Origin: Fluviispira vulneris
GTDB taxonomy: Bacteria; Bdellovibrionota_B; Oligoflexia; Silvanigrellales; Silvanigrellaceae
NCBI RefSeq assembly: GCF_014281055.1
Contig: NZ_JACRSE010000005.1
Span: 62,001 to 126,000, forward strand
Length of the DNA stretch: 64,000 nucleotides
Direction: 5' to 3'
The notes under the pieces are model-generated. The model did not search any database. It was not told the origin of the DNA and saw only the letters and a list, made by a program, of their open reading frames with translations. Each line of letters begins with the position of its first letter. Position 1 is the stretch's first letter. Position numbers and translations under genes: made by a program. Positions 57,120-64,000 of the stretch are shown piece by piece.

Positions 57120-58328
57120 TCATTCTTCAAAACTTGCGCCTAATTCTGTTAATTTATCCTTAGCTTTCGTATAGTTGGGATCAATTTTCACAACGCGTCG
57201 CAAGACTTTAATGGCTTCATCCTTTTTTTCCCAAAGTATCAAAGTCACTGCCTTATTAAATAGCACAAGATGATTATCGGGATGTTTCTTTAAAATTTGA
57301 TTATAAGTTTGCACCCCTTTTTCATAATCCTTGGAATCGCGGTAACAAATAGCCAAAGAATTTGCATAACTCACATTCTCAGGATCAAGGTGTACAGCTT
57401 CTTTCAAAAGTTTTAACGCACTGACATAGTCTTTTTTTGAAAAATAACAGAATCCTAACCGCTCAATAATATAAGGATGTTTTAAGCCTGCACTGGTTGC
57501 TATGCTTAAAATTTGAATGCATTCATCGATTTTATTCTGTTTTAAAAGCATTTCAGTACAGCTTTCATAACGCACGATATTAAGTGGGCTGACAGCCACA
57601 GCTTTTTTTAAATCTTCAAGAGACTTTTCATTGTCATTCATTTGTGCATAAATTTCAGCACGGACTACATAGGCATGGACATAGTTTTCATTCCGCTCTA
57701 TCCCAAGAGTGGCATACTTTAACGCTTCTTCTAATTGTTTTTTTATTAAAAGAATCCTGGCAATACCGACTGGAGGGCGGGCAGCTTTGTGTGAGACTTT
57801 GAATAATTCTTGATAAACTTTTAAAGCTTCATCATATTCTTTGTCACGCATTTTAGATTTTGCAAATTCATATATTCGTTCAGGATTTTTAGGATTGATA
57901 AAAGCATTATAAGCACTGCGAATTTTTGGCAAAAGATCGCCTTGAGAAATGGGGCGCACAAGCAGATCATCCATACCTACTTCAAGTGCATACATCAATT
58001 CACCTTTATTTAGGGCTTTTGATATAAGGACAAATGCTGGTCGGTAACAGTTGTGATCTTCACTCAATTCTTTGAGCATATCGTAACCATTTACAAACTC
58101 AAGATCATCACCTTCAATGGCAATATGAACAGGTTTTACGCGTAATTCCGCTAAAGAAGCGTGACCATCCCTATCCGTTTTGACATTGGCAAAACCAAGC
58201 TTCTGCAAATGGTGCTTTATAATCAGACGAATTTCATTATGAGCTTCACCCACATGAATTGAAAGATCCGTGCTAAATGGGGTCGGTTCACTTAAACCAA
58301 ACATCTTAAAGAGATCTATATGTTCCAC
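57120..58328 (-). CDS. Receiver-TPR protein
   Basis: 402 residues from GTG 58328 (GGAGG upstream). Residues about 20-145 form a receiver: EIRLIIKHHLQKLGF, acidic EGDDLEFVNGYDM and VRPISQGD, where Arg replaces the usual conserved Lys. From about 150, at least six tetratricopeptide repeats follow (VYQELFKVSHKAARPPVGIA, ALKYATLGIERNENYVHAYV, ALKLLKEAVHLDPENVSYA, KVLRRVVKIDPNYTKAK), forming a protein-binding scaffold. Cotranscribed with the CheZ-like gene. Confidence 0.85.
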   Translation of the reverse strand: MEHIDLFKMFGLSEPTPFSTDLSIHVGEAHNEIRLIIKHHLQKLGFANVKTDRDGHASLAELRVKPVHIAIEGDDLEFVNGYDMLKELSEDHNCYRPAFVLISKALNKGELMYALEVGMDDLLVRPISQGDLLPKIRSAYNAFINPKNPERIYEFAKSKMRDKEYDEALKVYQELFKVSHKAARPPVGIARILLIKKQLEEALKYATLGIERNENYVHAYVVRAEIYAQMNDNEKSLEDLKKAVAVSPLNIVRYESCTEMLLKQNKIDECIQILSIATSAGLKHPYIIERLGFCYFSKKDYVSALKLLKEAVHLDPENVSYANSLAICYRDSKDYEKGVQTYNQILKKHPDNHLVLFNKAVTLILWEKKDEAIKVLRRVVKIDPNYTKAKDKLTELGASFEE

Positions 58329-58411
58329 TCCAAATAGCCTCCACGCGAAGCATTTTGCAGTCTCAAAAGAACTCTTAAGATTCTGATTTTCAAGGAAAAA
58401 ATATTAAGAAA

Positions 58412-59053
58412 TCATTGCCCCAAGCCTGTTGCTAAGAGTTTTCTTCCTTTAGAAAATAGAACTTCAATTTTATTGAGCCCGCTTTCCGCAACCACAAAGC
58501 CAATACCAAAAGATTTATGATTGAGTATCTCACCTGTTTTGAATCGTACAGATGCTTTATACTCTTTAGCTTGCGAAACATTATTTTTTTGCGCACTTAA
58601 ACGCGCTTCAAATTGCGCAATATCTTCTGAGGTGCCGGCTTGCATACTTAAAGGTAGCTGAGCAACCGATTTTGTACTCGCTCTGGAGTCAGAATCATCT
58701 TTTTTTCTAGCTTTTGCTTTTGACTTACTTTTTTTCTTTACTCCAGGATCATCTCCTGTGAGGCGCTTAGCCCCTGCATCTAAATCAAGATCTTGTTCTT
58801 CATCACGTTCCATTTCCCGAGTTCCTCCTTTAGCTAATTCAGCCTCAGATTTTGGTGAGCGATATAGTTTTTCTGACTTACATGTATTGCACAATACCTT
58901 TTCAGGCTTATTATTTGCGCCACAAGTTACAATAGTATGAGTTAAATTCATCTTGCAACGATTGCAGTAAGCTAAAATGTCATTTCCTACTCTTGATGAA
59001 GATTTTGACTGCGATGAAATAAAAAGTGAATTCGGACCATCCGTAATTGCCAT
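58412..59053 (-). CDS. Zinc-ribbon protein with C-terminal Tudor/KOW-like domain
   Basis: About 213 residues from ATG 59053 (GGAGG upstream; a start 7 codons earlier lies ahead of that site). N-terminal CNRC and CNTC (about residues 30 and 58) form a zinc ribbon. The middle (about 70-140) is highly charged and Lys-rich. The C-terminus VRFKTGEILNHKSFGIGFVVAESGLNKIEVLFSKG follows the 'G..V.H..FG.G.V....v.V.F..G' pattern of the small barrel at the end of UvrD-type helicases. Possibly a nucleic-acid-binding adaptor. Function unknown. Confidence 0.72.
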   Translation of the reverse strand: MAITDGPNSLFISSQSKSSSRVGNDILAYCNRCKMNLTHTIVTCGANNKPEKVLCNTCKSEKLYRSPKSEAELAKGGTREMERDEEQDLDLDAGAKRLTGDDPGVKKKSKSKAKARKKDDSDSRASTKSVAQLPLSMQAGTSEDIAQFEARLSAQKNNVSQAKEYKASVRFKTGEILNHKSFGIGFVVAESGLNKIEVLFSKGRKLLATGLGQ

Positions 59054-59087
59054 TTTTCCTCCAAATGGATCCAACGAGAACTAAAAT

Positions 59088-59969
59088 TTAAAGAGAGAGA
59101 GCGACCTGTGCGCCCGCAGTTTGCCTGAGTGTTGTATCATCGGAATCAGTCTTGACAAGTGTATAATAGAGACGAAGCACTGGACCATTAAAAAAAATTC
59201 CTGTTCCCCAAAAAAACCTTGATTCATTTGGATTATAACCAACACTTCCTTTAATATCAAAGAATCTATGAACTGCAACATTAAAGCCACCTACTGCTGA
59301 TAAAAATCCTGACTTTGAATCAAACAAAGCATCGGCACTCAATGTGTAATAACCATCTAAAACAACAGTGGATATCCCTGCATCAAAGCTTGTTGGGTTG
59401 TATTTATCAAACATCCCAAGGCTACTGAGACCCAAAAATATAGGACGACCACTTGCCAGGTCAATTTGATAAAACAAACCTGCACCCATTCTATAATTTT
59501 CTGCTTGCCATTTCCATTTCTCAGTCAATATCAGTTGCTGATATTCAAATGACAGACCAATACTTAAATTTTTAATTTCAGGAATTTGATAAGCAAGTCC
59601 TAAAGTAAATCTTCTATCGCGCTCAATGTCATCACTTGAAAGAGTTTCTCTGGCTCTTAAAACCGTTGCGACAGGAGTTAAATAAGAATCAAAAATTCCA
59701 AATTCAACCATATCAGCCTGCTTTTGCCACGCTGTACCTCCAAATAAATAATATTCTTTTTTTAATGCTGGCAGAATAGCAGGATTGGCATCTACCATCG
59801 AAGCATCCCCTGGTGCAGCAGCACCTGCACCACTTAAAGCTGCAAAAGTAGAAGAAGGGGACATTAATGCATAAGAAGGCTTAGGTGTATCAGCAAAACT
59901 TAACTCTTGAAAAAATATATTAGACAAACAACACTGGACAAAAATAATATTCTTTAGTTTAAAGGACAT
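59088..59969 (-). CDS. Outer-membrane protein, FadL-like
   Basis: About 293 residues from ATG 59969 (GGAG 6 bases upstream). The longer frame overlaps tyrS and has no ribosome site. A signal peptide (SFKLKNIIFVQCCLSNIFFQ...FA) is followed by ALSGAGAAAPGDASMVDANPAIL, close to the 'G.A..g.a.d..t...NPA' N-terminus of FadL/PorV-type barrels, then regularly spaced amphipathic strands to a terminal QVALSL. Divergent from tyrS with only 50 bp between starts. Confidence 0.7.
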   Translation of the reverse strand: MSFKLKNIIFVQCCLSNIFFQELSFADTPKPSYALMSPSSTFAALSGAGAAAPGDASMVDANPAILPALKKEYYLFGGTAWQKQADMVEFGIFDSYLTPVATVLRARETLSSDDIERDRRFTLGLAYQIPEIKNLSIGLSFEYQQLILTEKWKWQAENYRMGAGLFYQIDLASGRPIFLGLSSLGMFDKYNPTSFDAGISTVVLDGYYTLSADALFDSKSGFLSAVGGFNVAVHRFFDIKGSVGYNPNESRFFWGTGIFFNGPVLRLYYTLVKTDSDDTTLRQTAGAQVALSL

Positions 59970-60018
59970 TTTGAACTCCAAAAGAGAGATGCTTTCCACA
60001 CAGAAAGGAAAAGATATC

Positions 60019-61284
60019 ATGACAGCAAAAGGTTCTCTTATTTCAAAGCTTCGCGAGCGAGGCCTCATTGCGCAAATAAGTCACGAAGAAGAATTAGAAC
60101 AATTGCTAGCTAAAGGAAACAAAAATGAAAAAGGTTTAATCCATGCAGCCTATTGCGGATTCGATCCCACTGCAGCAAGCCTGCATGTGGGGAATTTAGC
60201 TGCTCTCATGCTATTAAGAAGAGCGCAAAATGCTGGTTTGCAACCTATCGTTCTCTTTGGAGGAGCCACAGGAATGATCGGGGATCCCACAGGAAGAACC
60301 GATATGCGCCCAATGAATTCAAAAGAGCAAATCTCAGAATATATTGAAAACTTTAAAAACTTAGCCAAACGCTACTTCGATCTCAAAGCACCCAATGCAC
60401 CTATTTTTGTCAATAACAATGACTGGATCGGGCCAATGAGCTGGATTGATTTTGCCCGCAATGTCGGTTGTCACTTCACCGTTGCGCGCCTGCTCTCTGC
60501 CGAAGTCAATCGATCACGCTTTCAAGAAGGTGGCTTGACCTTTATGGAACTCGGCTACCAATTGTTGCAATCATATGACTTTCTACATTTATATCAAAAT
60601 TACAACTGTGCTATCCAATTTGGCGGGGACGATCAGTGGTCAAACGTACTTGGGGGGGCAGATCTTATTCGCCGCGTTGCCAGTGGAAAAGCTTTTGCAG
60701 TGACAACCCCTCTCCTTGTAGGTAGCGATGGCAAAAAATTTGGGAAAACAGCAGGCAACGCTGTCTGGCTCGACCCAAAAATGACCTCGCCGTATGACTT
60801 TTTTCAGTTTTTCCGCAATGTGCATGACGCAGACATTTTAAAAATGTTCAACGTATTCACTTTGCTGGAAAAAGAGCAGATCGATAAAATATTTGAAAAT
60901 CCAAATATCAATGAAGTAAAAGAACGCATGGCTTTCGAAATCACTCAACTTGTGCACGGAGAAAGTGAGGCTATGAAGGCTTTAGAAACTTCAAAAGCAC
61001 TTTTTTCTGGAAAAAGCGGTGATCTTTCCAATGCGCCCACTACTGAAGTGGAAAAATCTGAAATCGAAGCTGGTCTAGATATTTTAGCTCTGCTTGTAAA
61101 ATGTAAATTATCCACAAGCCGTGGCGAAGCACGGAAACTTGTACAGGGCAATGGTCTGTATTTTAACGGTGATAAGTTAACTGATTTTACTTACAAAATA
61201 AAAGAAATTGATTTCCAAACAGAACACAACGCAATAGTTCTGCGTAAAGGCAAAAAAGATTATCACTTAGTTAGATTAAATTAA
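60019..61284 (+). CDS. tyrS: Tyrosyl-tRNA synthetase
   Basis: About 421 residues from ATG 60019 (AAAGGAA upstream). Class I motifs: AAYCGFDPTAASLHVGN holds the HIGH-equivalent HVGN, GGDDQWSN is the tyrosine-binding segment, and KFGKT is the KMSKS loop. The C-terminal S4 domain (STSRGEARKLVQGNGLYFNG) binds tRNA. The KFGKT loop and YCGFDPT pattern place it in the TyrS (E. coli/Bacillus) subgroup. No T-box or leader precedes it. Confidence 0.95.
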   Translation: MTAKGSLISKLRERGLIAQISHEEELEQLLAKGNKNEKGLIHAAYCGFDPTAASLHVGNLAALMLLRRAQNAGLQPIVLFGGATGMIGDPTGRTDMRPMNSKEQISEYIENFKNLAKRYFDLKAPNAPIFVNNNDWIGPMSWIDFARNVGCHFTVARLLSAEVNRSRFQEGGLTFMELGYQLLQSYDFLHLYQNYNCAIQFGGDDQWSNVLGGADLIRRVASGKAFAVTTPLLVGSDGKKFGKTAGNAVWLDPKMTSPYDFFQFFRNVHDADILKMFNVFTLLEKEQIDKIFENPNINEVKERMAFEITQLVHGESEAMKALETSKALFSGKSGDLSNAPTTEVEKSEIEAGLDILALLVKCKLSTSRGEARKLVQGNGLYFNGDKLTDFTYKIKEIDFQTEHNAIVLRKGKKDYHLVRLN

Positions 61285-61348
61285 TTTATAAACAAAATCA
61301 TTTATTTCTTACTTGAATCCCCAAAAAACTAAGTCTATGGTTCCCAGT

Positions 61349-61394
61349 AATATGCTCAATAAATATGATTTTAATCATATTTATTGAGCATATT
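61349..61394. repeat. Perfect 22-bp inverted repeat, 2-nt loop
   Basis: Arms 61349-61370 and 61373-61394 are exact reverse complements, starting AATATGCTCAATAAATATG, with TT between them. They lie between tyrS and the methyltransferase gene, 40 bp before its start. AT-rich and not followed by a T-run immediately, so it is not a classical terminator for tyrS, although an acttttttac tract follows 6 bp later. It could be an operator for a dimeric regulator or a remnant of a mobile element end. Confidence 0.85.
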
Positions 61395-61433
61395 GAGTTA
61401 ACTTTTTTACAAATACACTTTAAAGAGGATTTG

Positions 61434-62363
61434 ATGAACAATCATAGACAGGCTAATATATTATCTCATAAAATTGAACAAAATAATAACTTTGATAATA
61501 CTTATCAAGAAATAATAAATAAAATTAAAAATAGTATCTCAGACAAAATCTTGCAAGAAGAACTCATTAAAATTCTCGATAAAGTTAAAAGTTCTGAAAT
61601 TGGAAGATTCTATATTGAAAACAATGGTTTTAATGGTTTTTGGACAGAATATATGTGTTCGTATCCTGAAACAAAAAAACTGGGCTTTAATGTCTCTGAT
61701 AATGAAAATGAAAAATATCTGCTTGAAAAATTACCTATTGTTATTGCCACTCAACATAGATATCAAATTTTTAAATCTGAAATAAAAAAACGATTACGAG
61801 ACAACATAAAAATAGCTTCCCTTCCATGTGGCTTAATGAATGACATTTTATCATTAGATTTTCATGAATATAAAAACTTTTTAATTCATGGAATTGATCT
61901 TGATAAGTCTAGCTTACAGCAAGCAAGAGCAATTGCATTGGCAAAAGGATTAATTTACCATTGCAAGTTTACTGAAGAAGACGCTTGGGATATTAATTAC
62001 AAAAATGAATATGATTTATTGATTAGTCATGGTCTCAATATTTTCGTTGACAGTGATGAAAAGAAAATTGAAATGTATAAAAAAATGCATGCTTCTTTAA
62101 GAGAAAACGGAGAGCTTATAACGAGCACAACTGTTCCTCCACCTGAGCTCAATAAAGATTCATGCTGGGACATTGATAAAATAAACTCCAAGGATCAGAG
62201 ATTTCAATCTTTATTTTTTAAATACTTCACAAATAATTATGAAAATAACGTTAGAACACCTCAACAATTATGCAATATATTAGAGAAGTCTGGATTTTCA
62301 AATTTTGAGATAATACCTGATGTATTAGGAGTTTTTGTAACAATCATTGCAAAAAAATGTTAG
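61434..62363 (+). CDS. Class I SAM-dependent methyltransferase
   Basis: About 309 residues from ATG 61434 (GAGG upstream; the longer frame starts within the inverted repeat). A helical N-terminus (about 1-110) leads to KIASLPCGLMNDIL, a divergent motif I, HGIDLDKSSLQQARAIA (acidic strand 2), DLLISHGLNIFV and LRENGELITSTTV. Isolated gene between tyrS and the HTH gene. Substrate not inferable. Confidence 0.77.
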   Translation: MNNHRQANILSHKIEQNNNFDNTYQEIINKIKNSISDKILQEELIKILDKVKSSEIGRFYIENNGFNGFWTEYMCSYPETKKLGFNVSDNENEKYLLEKLPIVIATQHRYQIFKSEIKKRLRDNIKIASLPCGLMNDILSLDFHEYKNFLIHGIDLDKSSLQQARAIALAKGLIYHCKFTEEDAWDINYKNEYDLLISHGLNIFVDSDEKKIEMYKKMHASLRENGELITSTTVPPPELNKDSCWDIDKINSKDQRFQSLFFKYFTNNYENNVRTPQQLCNILEKSGFSNFEIIPDVLGVFVTIIAKKC

Positions 62364-62403
62364 AAAAATTCATTTTAATTATCTTGAGTAATTATTAACT
62401 ATT

Positions 62404-62443
62404 ACAAGCCTCTGTTGAGAAGTGACAGGAGCTTGTATTTTTT
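62404..62443 (+). terminator. Terminator of the methyltransferase gene
   Basis: ACAAGC (62404-62409) pairs with GCTTGT (62431-62436), extended inward by CTCTGT against ACAGGA with one mismatch, followed by ATTTTTT. It overlaps the stop codon of the converging HTH gene by a couple of bases. Confidence 0.65.
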
Positions 62444-63059
62444 AGTTTGGGTCATTGGACTTAAAGAACTTAGAAAGCAATTTTATAGCTGAATCAATTC
62501 TATGCTGATTTTTATTTTTGGACTTAGTGAAAACAAATTCTAGCAGTGCATCAAACAATTTCAGATTATCTTTACCTACTTTTTCTATTATTATGCTATG
62601 TAATAATAAAGAGATTTTAATGATTCGAACGAAATGAGTTGAATCATTTTTGTCAGCCATGAATTCCTGCATATATTCAGTACGCGTATCCAAATCCAAA
62701 GTATGATAATTTTCTAATAGAATTTTTTCCCAACCAAATAAATTTCTTACATTGGGTGAAAGATTATTTTTAATTTCTGTATATAAAAACTTATTGGGAT
62801 TGTCTAAATAGTACGCGAATTCATGTAATGTCATATTATCAAGACTACCAAAAGTACACAAGGTCTCTATCGCATTCATGAATTTACTATCTTCAGGGTA
62901 CCCTTCTATTTCTAGCTTACGATAATTTGACAGTGACATTTCTAAAATATCTGCAATATTTTGAGTCGTATACTGTGAGCGGTTGCGAAAGCCTTTTAAG
63001 AAATGTGTAATTCTTTTTGCGTAATATTTTGTTTGCTCATCGCTTAAAACTTTTTTCAT
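62442..63059 (-). CDS. HTH (Xre-like) regulatory protein
   Basis: 205 residues. Residues about 12-75 read as a lambda-repressor-type helix-turn-helix: TTQNIADILEMSLSNYRKLEIEGYPE. The rest is helical with no known domain. ATG 63059 overlaps the two-receiver gene by 4 bp, so it is translated as the downstream member of a signalling pair. It may be the DNA-binding output for that protein. Confidence 0.65.
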   Translation of the reverse strand: MKKVLSDEQTKYYAKRITHFLKGFRNRSQYTTQNIADILEMSLSNYRKLEIEGYPEDSKFMNAIETLCTFGSLDNMTLHEFAYYLDNPNKFLYTEIKNNLSPNVRNLFGWEKILLENYHTLDLDTRTEYMQEFMADKNDSTHFVRIIKISLLLHSIIIEKVGKDNLKLFDALLEFVFTKSKNKNQHRIDSAIKLLSKFFKSNDPN

Positions 63060-64000
63060 AATCTCATCCTTTTGAATTTATCTGGAAACATATTTTTAAT
63101 ATTAGAGAAAGTATTTGGTTGCTTTTCAATAAACCCATCAAAAACCTTAAGTTCTTGTTCACTGCAACACACTTCAGAAGATAAGAAGCAAGGATTTTTA
63201 TAGCCATATCTTCTTAATAAATCTACAAAATTCATTTGCACAATGTTTTGCTTATATCCGTCAAAATAGTAGTCTAATATAATACAAGAGATATTTTTTA
63301 ATATTTCTGAATCTTCCTGAATTTTTTCAATCAGCGCTTCGGGACTTTCAAATACCAAGACATTTACATCTATTAAAGACTTCTTCCACATTTTAAGATA
63401 AAAATCACTGTCATCCACAACTAAAACAGTTTCCTTTAAATCATTATTATTAATATTCACTAAATTTTTTTTCTGCAATAAATAATCGTAAAAAATTTCA
63501 TATAACCGGCTTTTAGATATGGGTTTTGCAATAAATTGTTTAGCTCCCATTTCAAATACACGATCTTGAGAAAATATTCGGTTTGTATGTATACATATGT
63601 AACAATTTTTATCAATATCTAGAACATATTTGATAATGTCGAAACCAGTATGAAAGTTATCTTTTAAATCGATATCAGAAATAATAATATTAGGCTTTTC
63701 TTCATTATAAATTCGAATAGCTTCATCATAGTTATTGGCCTTATAAAAACTAATATTTTTTTCGGAACCTAAAAATATTTCTATAGAAAGCTCATAAAGT
63801 GCAGATAAATATTTTTCTTCATCATCTATTAAAAGAACAGAAATTTTATAATTGTTATATAAAATTTCATTGTTTATCTGATTAATATTATCCAAACTCA
63901 ATTCTTTCCTGTTTTCCAAGTAATTATCTATATTTAACTTCAGTATTACGTCTGAATTATCCGGTAAAAATTTATATTTTGGAGGACTGACTTTATCTGA
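63056..64000 (-). CDS. Two-receiver C-terminal part of a larger signalling protein, cut by window edge
   Basis: The frame stays open from the stop at 63056 to the right edge (64000) with no in-frame stop, so the visible 314 codons are the C-terminal part of a longer gene; a TTG at 63919 is not needed as a start. Receiver 1: VLLIDDEEKYL, phospho-Asp in IIISDIDLKDN, FIAKPIS. Receiver 2: VLVVDDSDFYL, ILDYYFDG, IEKQP. The missing N-terminal part may be a sensor or kinase. The HTH gene overlaps its 3' end. Confidence 0.8.
   Translation of the reverse strand, partial: SDKVSPPKYKFLPDNSDVILKLNIDNYLENRKELSLDNINQINNEILYNNYKISVLLIDDEEKYLSALYELSIEIFLGSEKNISFYKANNYDEAIRIYNEEKPNIIISDIDLKDNFHTGFDIIKYVLDIDKNCYICIHTNRIFSQDRVFEMGAKQFIAKPISKSRLYEIFYDYLLQKKNLVNINNNDLKETVLVVDDSDFYLKMWKKSLIDVNVLVFESPEALIEKIQEDSEILKNISCIILDYYFDGYKQNIVQMNFVDLLRRYGYKNPCFLSSEVCCSEQELKVFDGFIEKQPNTFSNIKNMFPDKFKRMRL

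Overview
This window looks like chromosome from an AT-rich, Gram-negative, free-living bacterium. It has outer-membrane porins, a lipoprotein with a lipobox, an O-antigen-type polysaccharide locus, and many receiver, STAS and PilZ signalling proteins. The gene mix (GldA/F/G-DUF4340 ABC system, CheZ-like and receiver-TPR proteins, class II fumarase, tandem pheST) and the low GC fit the Bdellovibrionota/Oligoflexia and in particular a Silvanigrellales-like organism. That placement is my inference; no search was possible. Housekeeping genes are interleaved with accessory loci, so this is ordinary chromosome carrying several acquired or decaying cassettes. I see no phage, IS element or CRISPR array.

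Layout. 1-10.4 kb: one minus-strand surface-polysaccharide operon. It holds nucleotide-sugar epimerases, an rfbF-type cytidylyltransferase, a RmlC-like epimerase, a GT4 glycosyltransferase, three methyltransferases and a nonulosonate (pseudaminic/legionaminic-type) arm made of a PseB-like dehydratase, a GNAT and a NeuB/PseI-type synthase. 10.6-13.6 kb: a minus-strand three-gene signalling cassette (STAS protein, RsbW-like ATPase, degenerate kinase fused to a receiver). 13.8-20.5 kb: fumC, a glycine-rich lipoprotein, and pheS-pheT ending in a clear terminator. 20.6-24.4 kb: a periplasmic binding protein, a LamB-like porin, and the Fe-S pair nfu-mrp.

24.4-28.7 kb is the most unusual locus: two divergent ThiF/E1-like adenylyltransferases, an exported alpha/beta hydrolase and a DRE-TIM metallolyase fused to a cupin, all on the minus strand. 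28.8-37.3 kb: a receiver-PilZ protein with an interrupted PilZ domain, tRNA-Asn(GTT), a degenerate Nudix regulator, the GldA-GldF-GldG-DUF4340 operon, a receiver protein and an aspartokinase that lacks ACT domains. 37.3-41.3 kb: three short-chain-dehydrogenase-like proteins and a zinc-ribbon methyltransferase.

41.4-54.3 kb: a small-molecule region. An amine cassette (AANAT-like GNAT, 2-oxoglutarate/Fe(II) oxygenase, PLP decarboxylase, second GNAT) faces the biotin operon (bioB-bioF-bioD/A fusion). Beyond it lie an ASMT-type O-methyltransferase, an extended FabH-like ketosynthase and three pseudogenes (group II decarboxylase, PlsC-type acyltransferase, class I methyltransferase). Together these suggest a decaying biosynthetic locus. 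54.4-64 kb: a secreted glycoside-hydrolase-like protein, a CheZ-like protein with a receiver-TPR partner, a zinc-ribbon protein, a FadL-like outer-membrane protein, tyrS, a methyltransferase preceded by a perfect 22-bp inverted repeat, and at the right edge an HTH protein plus the C-terminal part of a larger two-receiver signalling protein.

Many genes start with TTG or GTG. I moved starts where a Shine-Dalgarno sequence, operon overlap or signal peptide argued for it. All functional calls rest on motif recognition by eye.
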